This document shows positions 38,159 to 48,501 of a stretch of DNA of 64,000 nucleotides, piece by piece. Location: positions 1,426,001 through 1,490,000 of the forward strand of contig NZ_AP027058.1 of assembly GCF_027925025.1 (NCBI RefSeq), given 5' to 3'. Both the position numbers and the translations under genes were made by a program. Each line of letters opens with the position of its first letter. The stretch's first letter is position 1. Below the pieces are notes generated by a model, which saw only the letters and a program-made list of their open reading frames with translations, did not search any database and was not told where the DNA came from. Origin of the DNA: Limnohabitans sp. MORI2 (GTDB lineage Bacteria; Pseudomonadota; Gammaproteobacteria; Burkholderiales; Burkholderiaceae_C).

Positions 38159-39322
38159 TCATTCCAATTCCTGCGAATTTGCATGGTCTTCGGGCAGATC
38201 GACCACGGCCTCGTTGGCCAAGAACTCCCGCAAAGCACCTAAACCCTCGCCTGTTTGAGCGCTCACAAAAAAGCGTGGCACGTTGTACCCATCCACCTCG
38301 TAGTGGTCGTGCAGTTGGTGTGGACGTGATTCAGGGCTCATGGCATCGAGCTTGTTGAAGACCAACACCTGCGGTACATCGGCCGCGCCAATTTCAGCCA
38401 ACACCTTCTGCACCTCGTCCATTTGCTCAGGGTAATTGGGATTTGAGGCATCCACCACATGCATGAGCAGCGTGGCATCAGCCGCCTCTTGCAAGGTGGC
38501 TTGGAAGGCATCAATCAAGCCGTGCGGTAAATCACGAATGAAACCCACCGTGTCAGACAGCGACACCGATCGACCTGTGCCATCCGCATGGCCCAGATAC
38601 AACTGACGTGTGGTGGTGTCTAGCGTGGCAAACAGCTGGTCGGCTGCATAAGCGCGAGCTTTGACCAAGGCGTTGAACAACGTGGATTTGCCTGCGTTGG
38701 TGTAGCCCACCAACGAAATCGTGAAAGCGTCACGGCGGTTGCGCTGGCGGCGTTGCGTACTGCGCTGCTTTTTGACTTTCTCCAGCCGCTCTTTGGTGCG
38801 CTTGATGGCGTCGTTGATCATGCGGCGGTCCAGCTCAATCTGGGTCTCGCCGGGGCCACCGCGCATACCGATACCGCCGCTTTGGCGCTCCAAGTGCGAC
38901 CAGCGGCGCACCAAGCGCGTGCTGAGGTATTGCAGCTTGGCCAACTCGACTTGTAACTTGCCTTCGTGGCTACGGGCGCGTTGGGCAAAAATTTCCAAGA
39001 TCAACAAAGTGCGATCGTTCACCGCCACGCCCATGTGGCGCTCGAGGTTGCGCTGCTGCGCTGGGCTGAGCGACTGGTCAAACAAAATCTCGGTGGCGCC
39101 GTGCATGAGGGCCAGCTCTTTGATTTCATCAGCTTTACCGCTGCCCACAAACAGAGCGGCATCAGGCGCTTTGCGTTTGCAGGTGATGCGCGCCACGGGC
39201 TTTAAGCCGGCTGTTTCGGCCAAAAGCCCAAGTTCTTCTAGCTCACCATCGAAATGCGGCAAGCCAAAATCGACGCCCACCAAAATGGTGGCACCAACAG
39301 TTTTTGGAGGGGTCTCGTTCAA
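38159..39322 (-). CDS. hflX: GTPase HflX
   Basis: HflX is a ribosome-associated GTPase that splits stalled 70S ribosomes under stress. The 387-residue product has the N-terminal HflX domain (VGVDFG near residue 17, ILFDQSLSPAQQRNLE near 80), the glycine-rich linker RSGGIGMRGGPGETQIE-like SGGIGMRGGPGETQIELD near 150 and a G domain with GYTNAGKSTLFN near 206 and DTVGFIRDLPH near 250. It lies downstream of hfq, separated by a terminator-like hairpin, and upstream of hflK. Confidence 0.96.
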   Translation of the reverse strand: MNETPPKTVGATILVGVDFGLPHFDGELEELGLLAETAGLKPVARITCKRKAPDAALFVGSGKADEIKELALMHGATEILFDQSLSPAQQRNLERHMGVAVNDRTLLILEIFAQRARSHEGKLQVELAKLQYLSTRLVRRWSHLERQSGGIGMRGGPGETQIELDRRMINDAIKRTKERLEKVKKQRSTQRRQRNRRDAFTISLVGYTNAGKSTLFNALVKARAYAADQLFATLDTTTRQLYLGHADGTGRSVSLSDTVGFIRDLPHGLIDAFQATLQEAADATLLMHVVDASNPNYPEQMDEVQKVLAEIGAADVPQVLVFNKLDAMSPESRPHQLHDHYEVDGYNVPRFFVSAQTGEGLGALREFLANEAVVDLPEDHANSQELE

Positions 39323-39350
39323 GCGGTCAATCTAAAAATAAGGCGTAAAA

Positions 39351-39370
39351 AAAGGGCTAAACAGCCCTTT
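39351..39370 (-). terminator. Terminator-like hairpin between hfq and hflX
   Basis: AAAGGGCT and AGCCCTTT form an 8-bp perfect stem with a 4-nt loop. On the minus strand seven T residues follow. It lies 18 nt after the hfq stop and 28 nt before the hflX start, so it probably terminates most hfq transcripts while allowing some read-through into hflX. Confidence 0.82.
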
Positions 39371-39387
39371 TTGCAGAGCCCTCAAGC

Positions 39388-39654
39388 TCAGGCTTCGGGC
39401 GAGCTGCCTGTGCCATCGGTGGGGTTGAAGTTCACAGCGCGGCCCGGCACGATGGTCGAGATAGCGTGCTTGTAAACCATTTGTGTCACGGTGTTGCGCA
39501 ACAACACCACGTATTGGTCAAATGATTCGATTTGGCCTTGCAGCTTGATGCCGTTGACCAAATAAATGGACACGGGCACATGCTCGCGGCGCAGGATATT
39601 GAGGAATGGGTCTTGCAACAGTTGGCCTTTGTTCTTTGAGTTGTCGGTGTTCAC
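39388..39654 (-). CDS. hfq: RNA chaperone Hfq
   Basis: Hfq is the hexameric Sm-like protein that matches small RNAs with target mRNAs. The 88-residue product shows the conserved core: [20 protein letters not shown], the Sm1 [17 protein letters not shown] and the Sm2 [10 protein letters not shown]. The C-terminal tail is short (about 16 residues), as in many betaproteobacteria. It sits between der and hflX, the common Burkholderiales order. Confidence 0.97.
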   Translation of the reverse strand: MNTDNSKNKGQLLQDPFLNILRREHVPVSIYLVNGIKLQGQIESFDQYVVLLRNTVTQMVYKHAISTIVPGRAVNFNPTDGTGSSPEA

Positions 39655-39721
39655 GATATTCTCCGTGTCTGTGTAGTTGAAAGAAAACCCACGTTACCAC
39701 ATTGCGATAAAGCTGATGCGA

Positions 39722-41062
39722 TCAGTCGTCTTTATCGGCGTAAGGGTTACTTGAGGTCTTCATCTCAATCCGCAAGGGGGTCCCCTCCAAATTGAAGGCC
39801 TTGCGAAAGCGCCCTTCTAAGAACCGCTTGTAGGCGTCGGTCACATGCTCCAAAGAGTTGCCGTGAATCACGATGATGGGCGGGTTCATGCCGCCTTGGT
39901 GTGCATAGCGCAGCTTGGGGCGGTACATGCCACCACGCTGCGGCGACTGGAACTGCACAGCCTCAAGCAACAAACGGGTGAGTACCGGCGTCGGCATTTT
40001 GCACATGGCAGCACGGTGCGCCTGGGCAATGGCACCCCATAAAGGCCCCAAGCCTTGGCGCTTCTTGGCCGAAATGAAATGCATGGCCGCAAACTTCAAG
40101 AACGGCAAGCGAGTTTCAATAGAGCGCATCAGCAATTCGCGCTGGTACGAATCCACGGCATCCCATTTGTTCACGGCCACCACCACAGCGCGACCACTTT
40201 CCAAGATGTAGCCAGCAATGTGTGCGTCTTGGTCGGTCACACCTTGGGTCGCGTCAAGCAACAGCAACACCACGTTGGCCGACTCGATGGCTTGCAAGGT
40301 TTTGACCACAGAGAACTTCTCGATGGCTTCAAACACCTTGCCTTTGCGTCGCAAGCCTGCCGTGTCAATGAGTTCAAACATCTGGCCGTTGCGCTCGAAC
40401 GGCACGCTGATGGCATCACGCGTGGTCCCTGGCATGTCAAATGCAACCAAACGTTCTTCACCCAACCAGGTGTTGATGAGGGTCGATTTGCCCACGTTGG
40501 GACGGCCCGCCACGGCGAGCTTGATGGTGCCATCGTCTTGCTTGTCGGCATCGTCATCTGGATCTGCCAAGTTCAACGGAGCCAAGGCATTGGCCATCAT
40601 GGTGCGAATGCCTTGACCATGAGAGGCCGATACAGGCAACACCTCGCCAAGACCCAGTTCGTAGAACTCGACCAACTGAGCGCCCTCTTTCATGCCCTCG
40701 GCTTTGTTGGCCACCAAAATGGTGGGCTTGCCCAAGCGACGCAAGTAGTTGGCGATGTCGTGGTCTTGGGCCGAAATGCCACCACGGGCGTCCACCACAA
40801 ACACCACCACATCAGCTTCGGCCACCGCTTGCTGGGTTTGACGGGCCATCTCTTTGTAGATGCCGTGGTCGGCCGTGGGCTCGAAACCGCCCGTGTCAAT
40901 GACGATGAATTCGTGCTTTTCAAAACGGGCGTTGCCGTAGTGACGGTCACGCGTCAGACCCGCGAAGTCGGCCACGATCGCATCACGCGATTTGGTCAAA
41001 CGGTTGAACAACGTGGACTTGCCAACGTTGGGACGGCCCACCAGAGCCAATACGGGTTTCAA
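39722..41062 (-). CDS. der: GTPase Der
   Basis: Der (EngA) is an essential GTPase with two tandem G domains that helps 50S ribosome assembly. The 446-residue product has the first GRPNVGKST near residue 9 and the second near residue 186, with DTGGFEP and [10 protein letters not shown] switch segments, and a C-terminal KH-like domain. It lies 23 nt after bamB and 67 nt before hfq. Confidence 0.97.
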   Translation of the reverse strand: MKPVLALVGRPNVGKSTLFNRLTKSRDAIVADFAGLTRDRHYGNARFEKHEFIVIDTGGFEPTADHGIYKEMARQTQQAVAEADVVVFVVDARGGISAQDHDIANYLRRLGKPTILVANKAEGMKEGAQLVEFYELGLGEVLPVSASHGQGIRTMMANALAPLNLADPDDDADKQDDGTIKLAVAGRPNVGKSTLINTWLGEERLVAFDMPGTTRDAISVPFERNGQMFELIDTAGLRRKGKVFEAIEKFSVVKTLQAIESANVVLLLLDATQGVTDQDAHIAGYILESGRAVVVAVNKWDAVDSYQRELLMRSIETRLPFLKFAAMHFISAKKRQGLGPLWGAIAQAHRAAMCKMPTPVLTRLLLEAVQFQSPQRGGMYRPKLRYAHQGGMNPPIIVIHGNSLEHVTDAYKRFLEGRFRKAFNLEGTPLRIEMKTSSNPYADKDD

Positions 41063-41085
41063 AACTTAATCCTTTAACTTCCCGA

Positions 41086-42222
41086 TCACGGGATTTGGAG
41101 GCCCGTCACGCGACCTTCGCGTGTGACCACCACATAACGACCACCAGCAAACACAGGAGCAGTCGCCAACGCTTCACCTTCAAGCTTGATGCGGTTAAGC
41201 AACGCGCCATCGGTCAGTGACAGCAAGTACAGCCAACCGCCGTTGTCCGCCAAGAGCACACCACGAGGCGTGACCAAAGGCGCACTCAAGACACGGTATT
41301 TCAAGCGTTCTGTGTCCCATAGACGTTCGCCATTGCTTCGGTTAAAGGCTTGCACCACGCCGTTGGACAAGGCAGCGACCACCAGGGTCTCGTTACCGCT
41401 GACCCCATTTTCACCCACGGATGGACGGGTCCAGACGCCCTGCCCACGCTCTGCATTCACACACCCCACAGAGGCCTGAAACGCGCGCACGCACACAACG
41501 TCACCCACACGATCAAACGGTGCGGTTAAGTCGACCAAGCGCTCAATGTCATTCGTTCCACGAGGTGTGGCAACAGCCGACTCCCAACGAATCACCCCTG
41601 TGCTTGGGTCTAAACCAGCCAAACGCCCAGACAAACCCACCACTAGGGTATTTTTCACTGCAAGCATGACACCTGCTTGCTTCAAAACCAGAGGCTCACC
41701 AGGACGCTGTTGCGTCCAAAGCTGACGACCGGTCGCGCCATCAAACGCCAGAACCGATCGATCCGCTGTGAGCACAAAGACGCGAGCCCCAGCAACCAAT
41801 GGCGCTGTGAAGGATTGTGCGGGCAAACTTTTACGCCATTGCACTTTGCCATCTTGCAAAGTGACCAACTCGTTGTTGCGCGTCACCACGGCCAACTGTT
41901 GACCATCGCTACCCACGCCAGCAGACAAGGGCTGATCGAGTTTCAAGCGCCACACCTCTTTGCCGGATGCTGCATCTAAGACAGCAACCACACCCTGACC
42001 GCTGGCCAAGGCAACGCGGTCACCTCGAGCCGAGACCACCAAAGGAAAGTCAACTTGACCAAGATTTGCTTGCCAGCTGATGCGAACATCTTGCAGCACA
42101 GGCACGCCCTGAATTTCCGTAGGCTTGGGGCGTGATGGGCCTGAACAGGCCGCCAGAGCCATGCACACGCCCACCCAACTGAGGCGCGTCAGCGTGATCC
42201 AACGAGACGAGGTGATGTTCAC
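41086..42222 (-). CDS. bamB: BamB, outer membrane assembly lipoprotein
   Basis: BamB is a beta-propeller lipoprotein of the BAM complex that inserts beta-barrel proteins into the outer membrane. The 378-residue product has a lipoprotein signal with lipobox LAAC near residue 26 and PQQ-like repeats (GKEVWRLKLDQPLS, GRQLWTQQRPGEP, GERLWDTERLK). It overlaps yfgM by 4 nt and is followed by der, the conserved yfgM-bamB-der order also seen in gammaproteobacteria. Confidence 0.95.
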   Translation of the reverse strand: MNITSSRWITLTRLSWVGVCMALAACSGPSRPKPTEIQGVPVLQDVRISWQANLGQVDFPLVVSARGDRVALASGQGVVAVLDAASGKEVWRLKLDQPLSAGVGSDGQQLAVVTRNNELVTLQDGKVQWRKSLPAQSFTAPLVAGARVFVLTADRSVLAFDGATGRQLWTQQRPGEPLVLKQAGVMLAVKNTLVVGLSGRLAGLDPSTGVIRWESAVATPRGTNDIERLVDLTAPFDRVGDVVCVRAFQASVGCVNAERGQGVWTRPSVGENGVSGNETLVVAALSNGVVQAFNRSNGERLWDTERLKYRVLSAPLVTPRGVLLADNGGWLYLLSLTDGALLNRIKLEGEALATAPVFAGGRYVVVTREGRVTGLQIP

Positions 42223-42890
42223 TTTTTACCCTCCACAGCAGGTGCATCTTCTGGATCAGCGCCCAAAGCGGCCAATTTAACGGCCACCAAACGACGGTAC
42301 TCCGCGTTGGGTTCAAAGCTTTTCCAGGCATTTTTGTAGTGTTGACTTGCTTCTGCTGGCTGTGCTTGCAACATGGCCAAATCACCCAAGCGGTCAGCCA
42401 TCAAAGGTGCGAAGGCGTCTGGAGTTTTGGCAGTGAGCAGTTTGCGAGCGTCATCGTAGGCTTTGTCTTCCACCAAAATTGACGCCAAACGCAACCGAGC
42501 CAATGCTTGGTAGCCTTCATCGCTGGCTTTGTCGATGACCCATGTCAACTGGCTCTTCGCGTCCGTTTTGCGATCGGTGTCTTGATACACGCGTGCTGCC
42601 AACAAGGCAGCTTGCTGCGCGTAGGTGGTGGAGGCAAATTTATCTTTGATGTCAGAGACCGAACGATCCAACAAAGCCGAGTCTTTGCTGAGGGCAGCGC
42701 GCTCTACCGTGTCATACAACGCAGCCGCTTGTGCCGCTTGTTTGCTTTGGTACGACTGCCAGCCCATCCACGCGGCGTAGCCACCCAAGACAACGATCAA
42801 CACCCAGGTGATGAGGTCGCCCCAGCGCTTCCAAAAGTGCTTGAGTTCGTCAAGTTGTTCTTGTTCTTCGAGGTCGAGGTGCGATGCCAT
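42219..42890 (-). CDS. yfgM: YfgM-type TPR membrane protein
   Basis: YfgM is an inner-membrane protein with a periplasmic tetratricopeptide region that associates with the Sec translocon and periplasmic chaperones in E. coli. The 223-residue product has an acidic N-terminus, a single membrane segment around residues 29-46 (VLIVVLGGYAAWMGW) and Ala-rich TPR-like helices after it. It overlaps bamB by 4 nt and lies 60 nt downstream of hisS. Confidence 0.92.
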   Translation of the reverse strand: MASHLDLEEQEQLDELKHFWKRWGDLITWVLIVVLGGYAAWMGWQSYQSKQAAQAAALYDTVERAALSKDSALLDRSVSDIKDKFASTTYAQQAALLAARVYQDTDRKTDAKSQLTWVIDKASDEGYQALARLRLASILVEDKAYDDARKLLTAKTPDAFAPLMADRLGDLAMLQAQPAEASQHYKNAWKSFEPNAEYRRLVAVKLAALGADPEDAPAVEGKK

Positions 42891-42950
42891 GGTCTGGATA
42901 CTTTGACTAAAAATTTAGCGGATTGTAGGGGGCTGCTTGCTGCTTGGCAT

Positions 42951-44285
42951 TCAAGCCGCAACAGGCGACTGATCGAGCTTGGCTTGCACACGGGCGGTCA
43001 CGTCCGCCAAAGGCACAGCCTCTTGCGCACCCGCGCCATCGCGCAAGGCTTTGAGGGTCACTTCGCCACGGGCCAATTCGTCGCCACCAAAAATGAGGCC
43101 TAGCTGCGCACCGCTGCCATCGGCTTTTTTAAACTGCGATTTCATGCTGCCCATGCCCTCGCCTGCCCCTGCGTGCATTTGCACCGACACACCATGCGCA
43201 CGCAAAGCCTGTACGGTTTTGAACACCACAGGCAAAGCCGCAGCATCGGGCACGATGGCGTACACATCAGGCCCCTTGGGTTCGGGCAAGGTGCCCTGCT
43301 CTTTGAGCAATTCGAGCACACGCTCCACGCCTAAGGCCCAGCCCACGGCGGGTGCGGGCTTGCCGCCCACTTGCTCAATCAGGTAGTCGTAACGACCGCC
43401 ACCGCAAATCGTGCCTTGCGAGCCGAGGCTTTCTGTGACGAACTCGAACACGGTGAGGTTGTAGTAGTCCATGCCACGCACCAAACGTGGGTTGATGCGG
43501 TAGGCAACGCCACTCGCATCCAAAATGGCTTTGACCGCGTTGAAGTGGGCCAGCGAGGCTTCGCCCAAAAAGTCGATCAACTTCGGCGCAGCTTCGACCA
43601 CGGCTTGCATGACGGGGTTTTTGGTGTCCAAGATGCGTAAAGGGTTGCTGTGCAAACGGCGCTTGGCTTCTTCGTCCAGCACATCCATGTGCGCTTCCAA
43701 GTGCGCGATGAGTGCGGCACGGTGGGCGGCACGTTCGTTGGGCTGACCCAAGCTGTTGAGCTCTAGGCGCACATCTTGGATGCCCAGCTCTTGCCACAAG
43801 GTATGGGCCAACAAAATCAACTCGGCATCCACCTCTGCGCCTGGAAAACCCAAGGCCTCCGCGCCGATTTGGTGGAACTGACGGTAGCGGCCACGCTGGG
43901 GACGCTCGTGGCGGAACATGGGCCCCATGTAGTACAGACGCTGCCCACCGTTGTAGAGCATGTTGTGCTCGACCACGGCGCGCACAACACCGGCGGTGGC
44001 TTCGGGGCGCAGCGTGAGTTGCTCGCCGTTCAAGCGGTCTTCAAAGGAGTACATCTCCTTTTCCACAATGTCGGTCACCTCGCCCAAGCCACGCACAAAC
44101 AAGGCAGTGGGTTCGACGATGGGCGTGCGCAGATTGCGATAGGCGTGACGCGCCATCAAGTTGCGCACTTTGTCTTCGAGCCATTCCCAATGCGCCGACT
44201 GAGGCGGCAGCAAGTCGTTCATGCCTTTGACGGCGGTCAGAGCTTGGGCTTTGGAGGGCTTGGTTGTTTTGTGGTCTGTCGTCAC
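42951..44285 (-). CDS. hisS: Histidyl-tRNA synthetase
   Basis: HisS charges tRNA-His with histidine. The 444-residue product has class II motifs: [18 protein letters not shown] near residue 20, motif 2 [18 protein letters not shown] near 122, and histidine-specific [13 protein letters not shown] and [11 protein letters not shown] near 300, followed by an anticodon-binding domain. It lies 18 nt after ispG. Its paralogue hisZ is at 34452-35600. Confidence 0.97.
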   Translation of the reverse strand: MTTDHKTTKPSKAQALTAVKGMNDLLPPQSAHWEWLEDKVRNLMARHAYRNLRTPIVEPTALFVRGLGEVTDIVEKEMYSFEDRLNGEQLTLRPEATAGVVRAVVEHNMLYNGGQRLYYMGPMFRHERPQRGRYRQFHQIGAEALGFPGAEVDAELILLAHTLWQELGIQDVRLELNSLGQPNERAAHRAALIAHLEAHMDVLDEEAKRRLHSNPLRILDTKNPVMQAVVEAAPKLIDFLGEASLAHFNAVKAILDASGVAYRINPRLVRGMDYYNLTVFEFVTESLGSQGTICGGGRYDYLIEQVGGKPAPAVGWALGVERVLELLKEQGTLPEPKGPDVYAIVPDAAALPVVFKTVQALRAHGVSVQMHAGAGEGMGSMKSQFKKADGSGAQLGLIFGGDELARGEVTLKALRDGAGAQEAVPLADVTARVQAKLDQSPVAA

Positions 44286-44303
44286 GGTCAGGCTGCGCTG
44301 GCT

Positions 44304-45563
44304 TTAGCCAAAGCGCTTTTCAATGTAGTTTTCAACAATTTGGTGGAACTCTTGCGCGATGTTGTCGCCGCGCAAGGTCATGGCTTTTTCGCCGTCAATG
44401 AACACGGGCGCCGCAGGCGCTTCGCCGCTGCCAGGCAGGCTGATGCCGATATCGGCATGCTTGCTCTCGCCGGGGCCGTTGACGATGCAGCCCATCACCG
44501 CGACCTTGAGGTTTTCCACCCCAGGGTATTGGTTGCGCCACACGGGCATTTGGGCGCGCAAGAAGTCGTCAATATCTTTGGCGAGTTCTTGGAAGGTGGT
44601 GCTGGTGGTGCGACCACAGCCGGGGCATGCGGTCACGCTGGGTACAAAAGTGCGCAGGCCCAGGGCTTGCAAAATTTCAGAGGCCACCACCACCTCTTGT
44701 GTGCGTGCTTCGCCGGGCTGCGGTGTGAGCGAAACGCGAATGGTGTCGCCAATGCCTTCTTGCAAAAGAATAGACAAAGCCGTGGTCGAAGCCACCGTGC
44801 CTTTGGTGCCCATGCCAGCTTCGGTCAGGCCCAAATGCAGCGGGTAGTTGCAACGCTGGGCCAGCTCGCGGTACACCGCGATCAGGTCTTGCACGCCGCT
44901 GACTTTGCAGCTGAGCAAAATCTGATGCGCAGGCATGCCCATGCTTTGTGCCAACTTGGCGGAGTCGATGGCCGAGGTGATGAGTGCTTCGTACATCACT
45001 TGCTTGGCGTCGAAGGGCTGCGCACGCTTGGCGTTTTCGTCCATCAACTTGGCGAGCAACTCTTGGTCAAGGCTGCCCCAGTTCACGCCGATGCGCACGG
45101 CTTTGTCGTAGCGCATCGCGGCTTCAATCATTTGGCCAAATTGTTTGTCGTGCTTGTCGCCCTTGCCCACGTTGCCGGGGTTGATGCGGTACTTCGACAA
45201 AGCTTGCGCGCAATCGGGAAACTCAGTGAGCAAGCGGTGGCCGTTGTAGTGAAAGTCACCAATCAAAGGGACGTTGATGCCCATCTTGTCGAGCTGTTCG
45301 CGCACATGCGGCACAGCAGCAGCGGCTTCGGGTGTGTTGACCGTGATGCGCACGAGTTCAGAACCCGCCAAAGCCAACTCTTTGATTTGAATCGCCGTGC
45401 CAATCGCGTCCACCGTATCGGTATTCGTCATGGACTGCACACGCACTGGGGCATCGCCACCGACGGTGACCACATGACTACCCCACGCCACGCGCGCTTG
45501 CAAGCTGCGACGCGCCGAAGGCTGTGACAAGGCAATGCCTTGGGACTGAATGTTATTTGCCAT
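44304..45563 (-). CDS. ispG: 4-hydroxy-3-methylbut-2-enyl-diphosphate synthase
   Basis: IspG (GcpE) is the iron-sulfur enzyme of the penultimate step of the MEP isoprenoid pathway. The 419-residue product has the N-terminal [17 protein letters not shown] and the cluster cysteines in ACPGCGRT (near residue 312) and [10 protein letters not shown] (near 358). ATG 45563 is chosen because GGGAG lies upstream and the family begins here. The start lies 11 nt inside the rodZ end, so the two are coupled. Confidence 0.96.
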   Translation of the reverse strand: MANNIQSQGIALSQPSARRSLQARVAWGSHVVTVGGDAPVRVQSMTNTDTVDAIGTAIQIKELALAGSELVRITVNTPEAAAAVPHVREQLDKMGINVPLIGDFHYNGHRLLTEFPDCAQALSKYRINPGNVGKGDKHDKQFGQMIEAAMRYDKAVRIGVNWGSLDQELLAKLMDENAKRAQPFDAKQVMYEALITSAIDSAKLAQSMGMPAHQILLSCKVSGVQDLIAVYRELAQRCNYPLHLGLTEAGMGTKGTVASTTALSILLQEGIGDTIRVSLTPQPGEARTQEVVVASEILQALGLRTFVPSVTACPGCGRTTSTTFQELAKDIDDFLRAQMPVWRNQYPGVENLKVAVMGCIVNGPGESKHADIGISLPGSGEAPAAPVFIDGEKAMTLRGDNIAQEFHQIVENYIEKRFG

Positions 45564-46224
45564 CCGGGGCTCCCGAAGCACTGGCAGCAGGCCCAGGTGC
45601 TTGGCCATTTGTCGCTTGTGCTGCTTGTGCGGCGACCGCAGCTGACTGCACAGTGGTGACCACCATGTTGCCAGACACGTTTTCAATGGCTGAGGCCGGC
45701 GCTTCGGTAGAAGGCAACGCGACAGCCGACGATTCCACGGGTATCACCACCTCGCCAGAACTTGGCTCATCTTTGAACACCAACAAACTGTGAAGCTCTG
45801 GCCAAAAGCCAATGACCAAGGCGATAGCCAGGATCATCATGGCTGCCCAGCGCATGGGCGTGAACAAACGAACCACCACCACAAAGCTGGATTGCGGCAA
45901 GAAAGAAGGACGGTCCAAGGGAAAATCCAAACCGCGTTCATTTTTGGCAGCTAACCGCGAGACATCGTGTCCTGGCAACAAGGCCAACACAGGCGCAGCG
46001 TCGCTCTTGAGTTGACGACAAACCGCCAAAGTCAAAGCACGAGCAAACATCGCATCTGGCAAATCGTCGAGTCGATCATCTTCCAATGCTTGAAGTTTCG
46101 CTGGCGACACTCGCAGGGCTTGTGCCAACACATCGAGCTTGAAGCCTTGATCTTCGCGGTATTGGCGCAGCAATGCACCGGCTGTGGTGCTAGGGCTGGT
46201 CGATGGGATTGTGTCTTCAGTCAT
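45553..46224 (-). CDS. rodZ: RodZ-like HTH membrane protein
   Basis: RodZ links the MreB cytoskeleton to the cell-wall elongation machinery. The 223-residue product has an N-terminal helix-turn-helix (residues about 16-75), a basic linker, one membrane segment near residue 130 ([15 protein letters not shown]) and a Thr/Ala/Val-rich periplasmic tail. The tail is short and low-complexity and lacks the folded DUF4115 domain of E. coli RodZ. The pilF-rodZ-ispG-hisS context is the usual one for RodZ. Confidence 0.85.
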   Translation of the reverse strand: MTEDTIPSTSPSTTAGALLRQYREDQGFKLDVLAQALRVSPAKLQALEDDRLDDLPDAMFARALTLAVCRQLKSDAAPVLALLPGHDVSRLAAKNERGLDFPLDRPSFLPQSSFVVVVRLFTPMRWAAMMILAIALVIGFWPELHSLLVFKDEPSSGEVVIPVESSAVALPSTEAPASAIENVSGNMVVTTVQSAAVAAQAAQATNGQAPGPAASASGAPDGK

Positions 46225-46245
46225 TCGTGGTCAGGAGATGAGATG

Positions 46246-46782
46246 TCAATGGTTGCGACTGGGGGCTGCGGCCTGTGCCGATGCACGTTGCTGACACATC
46301 ACCACAGCTTTTGTGGTTTTGTCAGCGTATCGATAGCTTGGCTGCGACAAGGCGTTGGCAAACTGGGCTTGGGCCTCGGTGAATTGGTTTTGTTCGCACA
46401 AGAACCAACCGTAGTTGTGTTGAATGGCCGCCAACTCGGCAGAACGCACAGGTGGCATCGACGCGAGTTGCAGCGCTTGCTCAAAACTTTGCTGCGCCAA
46501 TTTAGGCGCGTTGCCGCGCTGGTGAATCAAACCAAGCAACCCGTAAGCTTCGGCAAATTGCGGGTCGATTTGCAACGCGGCACGCACTTCTTGCTGCGCC
46601 ACATCGGTTTGGTTGTGTTCGTAATACGCAGTGGCCAAGCTCAAGCGACGCATGGCGCGTTCGCGTATGGCACTGGGCTCAGAGTGTGTGAGCGCGTCTA
46701 GCTGAAAAGTTGCTGAGCCGCATGCGCTTAAAACACACAAAGCGGCGATGCAGACTGAAAAATGCCAACGCCTGCTACTCAT
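46246..46782 (-). CDS. pilF: PilF/PilW-type TPR lipoprotein
   Basis: PilF (PilW) is an outer-membrane lipoprotein that helps assemble the type IV pilus secretin. The 178-residue product from ATG 46782 has a lipoprotein signal with lipobox LSAC near residue 19 and TPR repeats ([52 protein letters not shown]). It overlaps the rlmN stop by 4 nt. This position between rlmN and rodZ is conserved in proteobacteria. No other pilus gene is in the window. Confidence 0.88.
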   Translation of the reverse strand: MSSRRWHFSVCIAALCVLSACGSATFQLDALTHSEPSAIRERAMRRLSLATAYYEHNQTDVAQQEVRAALQIDPQFAEAYGLLGLIHQRGNAPKLAQQSFEQALQLASMPPVRSAELAAIQHNYGWFLCEQNQFTEAQAQFANALSQPSYRYADKTTKAVVMCQQRASAQAAAPSRNH

Positions 46783-47909
46783 GACGACACCTGTGTGAGC
46801 GTAATGATGCGTTGTTTGGCAATGCGCTCGTCCACGCGCGTGCGATCTTTGACGTCGCCCGCGAGTTGGCCGCAAGCGGCATCAATGTCGTCACCGCGCG
46901 TCTTTCGCACCGTGGTGATGATGCCTGCTTCGCTGAGTTGAGCCGCAAAGGCTTTGACCGTGGCCGCGTTGGAACGCGTGAGGCCCGAAGCAGGAAATGG
47001 GTTGAACGGAATCAGATTGAACTTACAAGGCACGCCCTCGCCAAGCCCACGCTTGGGTTTGACCAAGTCAATCAAGGCTTGCGCATGCTCGGGTTGGTCA
47101 TTCACGCCATCCAACATGCAGTATTCAAACGTGATGAAGTCACGCGGCGCGTGCGCCAAGTAGCGGCGGCAAGCGTCCATCAACTCGTGCAGGGGATATT
47201 TGCGGTTGAGCGGCACCAAGTTGTCACGCAGCGCATCATTGGGCGCATGCAGCGACACGGCCAAAGCCACGGGGCAATCTTCGCCCAAGCGATCCATCAT
47301 GGGCACCACGCCCGAGGTGGACACCGTCACACGACGACGTGACAAACCGTAGCCATGGTCGTCCAACATCGAGCGCAGCGCGGGCACCAAGGCGCTGTAG
47401 TTTTGCAGCGGCTCGCCCATGCCCATCATCACCACGTTGGAGATGACACGCTCGGTCGTGTTGAACTGCTTGCGCAGCGTGTGCTCGGCAAACCAGAGTT
47501 GCGACAAAATTTCGCCGGTGGTGAGGTTGCGGCTAAAACCTTGATGACCCGTGGAGCAAAAGCGGCAGCCCACGGCGCAACCCGCTTGTGATGAGACGCA
47601 CAAGGTACCTCGGTCGTCTTCAGGAATAAACACGGTTTCGACGGCATTGCCGTCACCCACGTCAAACAACCACTTGATGGTGCCGTCGGCGGAGTCGTGT
47701 CTGGAAATGGGGGTGAGTGGCTGAACCTGCGCGCAGGTCTTCAGCTTTTCGCGCAGCGACTTGGCGAGATCAGACATCTGATCAAAGTCTTGTGCGCCTT
47801 TTTGGTGGATCCAACGGAACAGCTGTGTGGCGCGAAAGCGTTTTTCGCCCAAGCGCTCACAAAAAACGGCCAAACCGTCGAGATCAAAATCAAGCAGGTT
47901 GGCCGTCAT
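46779..47909 (-). CDS. rlmN: Dual-specificity 23S rRNA/tRNA methyltransferase RlmN
   Basis: RlmN is a radical-SAM enzyme that methylates C2 of A2503 in 23S rRNA and A37 in some tRNAs. The 376-residue product has the CxxxCxxC motif in [12 protein letters not shown] near residue 111, the GMGEPLQN segment near 170 and the C-terminal catalytic Cys in DAACGQLAG near residue 355. It lies 44 nt after ndk and overlaps pilF by 4 nt. Confidence 0.96.
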   Translation of the reverse strand: MTANLLDFDLDGLAVFCERLGEKRFRATQLFRWIHQKGAQDFDQMSDLAKSLREKLKTCAQVQPLTPISRHDSADGTIKWLFDVGDGNAVETVFIPEDDRGTLCVSSQAGCAVGCRFCSTGHQGFSRNLTTGEILSQLWFAEHTLRKQFNTTERVISNVVMMGMGEPLQNYSALVPALRSMLDDHGYGLSRRRVTVSTSGVVPMMDRLGEDCPVALAVSLHAPNDALRDNLVPLNRKYPLHELMDACRRYLAHAPRDFITFEYCMLDGVNDQPEHAQALIDLVKPKRGLGEGVPCKFNLIPFNPFPASGLTRSNAATVKAFAAQLSEAGIITTVRKTRGDDIDAACGQLAGDVKDRTRVDERIAKQRIITLTQVSS

Positions 47910-47953
47910 TTTTATTCGCCAACGCGATGGTGACCCACCGCGTCAATTGGCTA

Positions 47954-48376
47954 TTAGTGACCGTAAACGTTCATGCCAGCGAAGAAGAAGCTGATTTCAG
48001 CAGCTGCTGTCTCTGGGCCATCAGAACCGTGCACAGCGTTGGCATCGATGCTGTCAGCGAAGTCAGCGCGGATGGTGCCAGGAGCGGCTTCTTTGGGGTT
48101 GGTTGCGCCCATCAGGTCACGGTTTTTCAAGATAGCGCCTTCGCCTTCGAGCACTTGGATCATGACAGGGCCAGAGACCATGAAGTCAACCAAATCTTTG
48201 AAGAAAGGACGTGCTTTGTGCACAGCGTAGAACTGCTCGGCTTCGCCGCGTGACAGGTGAGCCATGCGAGCAGCCACAACTTTCAAGCCAGCAGCTTCGA
48301 AGCGAGCGTAGATTTGGCCGATGACGTTCTTGGCAACTGCGTCTGGCTTGATGATGGAGAGAGTACGTTCGGTCAT
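47954..48376 (-). CDS. ndk: Nucleoside diphosphate kinase
   Basis: Ndk transfers the terminal phosphate between nucleoside triphosphates and diphosphates. The 140-residue product has the typical N-terminus [12 protein letters not shown] and the active-site His in NAVHGSDG near residue 116. Its 5' side is a 125-nt spacer with a perfect hairpin; rlmN follows 44 nt downstream. Confidence 0.97.
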   Translation of the reverse strand: MTERTLSIIKPDAVAKNVIGQIYARFEAAGLKVVAARMAHLSRGEAEQFYAVHKARPFFKDLVDFMVSGPVMIQVLEGEGAILKNRDLMGATNPKEAAPGTIRADFADSIDANAVHGSDGPETAAAEISFFFAGMNVYGH

Positions 48377-48465
48377 TTGGTTTTTCCCTGTATTGACTGT
48401 GATTGAAACTTTTATACGCGAGGCGCGAAGCCCGCTATTTTAACCGTTTCAAGGGATTTCCCTTG

Positions 48466-48489
48466 AAACACCCACCGTTTTTGGTGCAT
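48466..48489. other. Perfect 10-bp inverted repeat between rluB and ndk
   Basis: Reading from 48446 to 48469, GTTTCAAGGG and CCCTTGAAAC flank an ATTT loop; the arms are 48446-48455 and 48460-48469, and the entry interval continues to 48489 through the remaining spacer before the rluB stop. No U-tract follows on the minus strand, so it is either a weak terminator of rluB or an operator upstream of ndk. Confidence 0.5.
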
Positions 48490-48501
48490 CTTCGCTGCGA
48501 T

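Noticed and set aside
43776..45527. A 583-codon open frame on the plus strand
   Set aside because: It is antisense to hisS and ispG, which are both strongly supported by motifs. Its translation is His/Val/Gly-rich with no domain, as expected from codon bias on the other strand.
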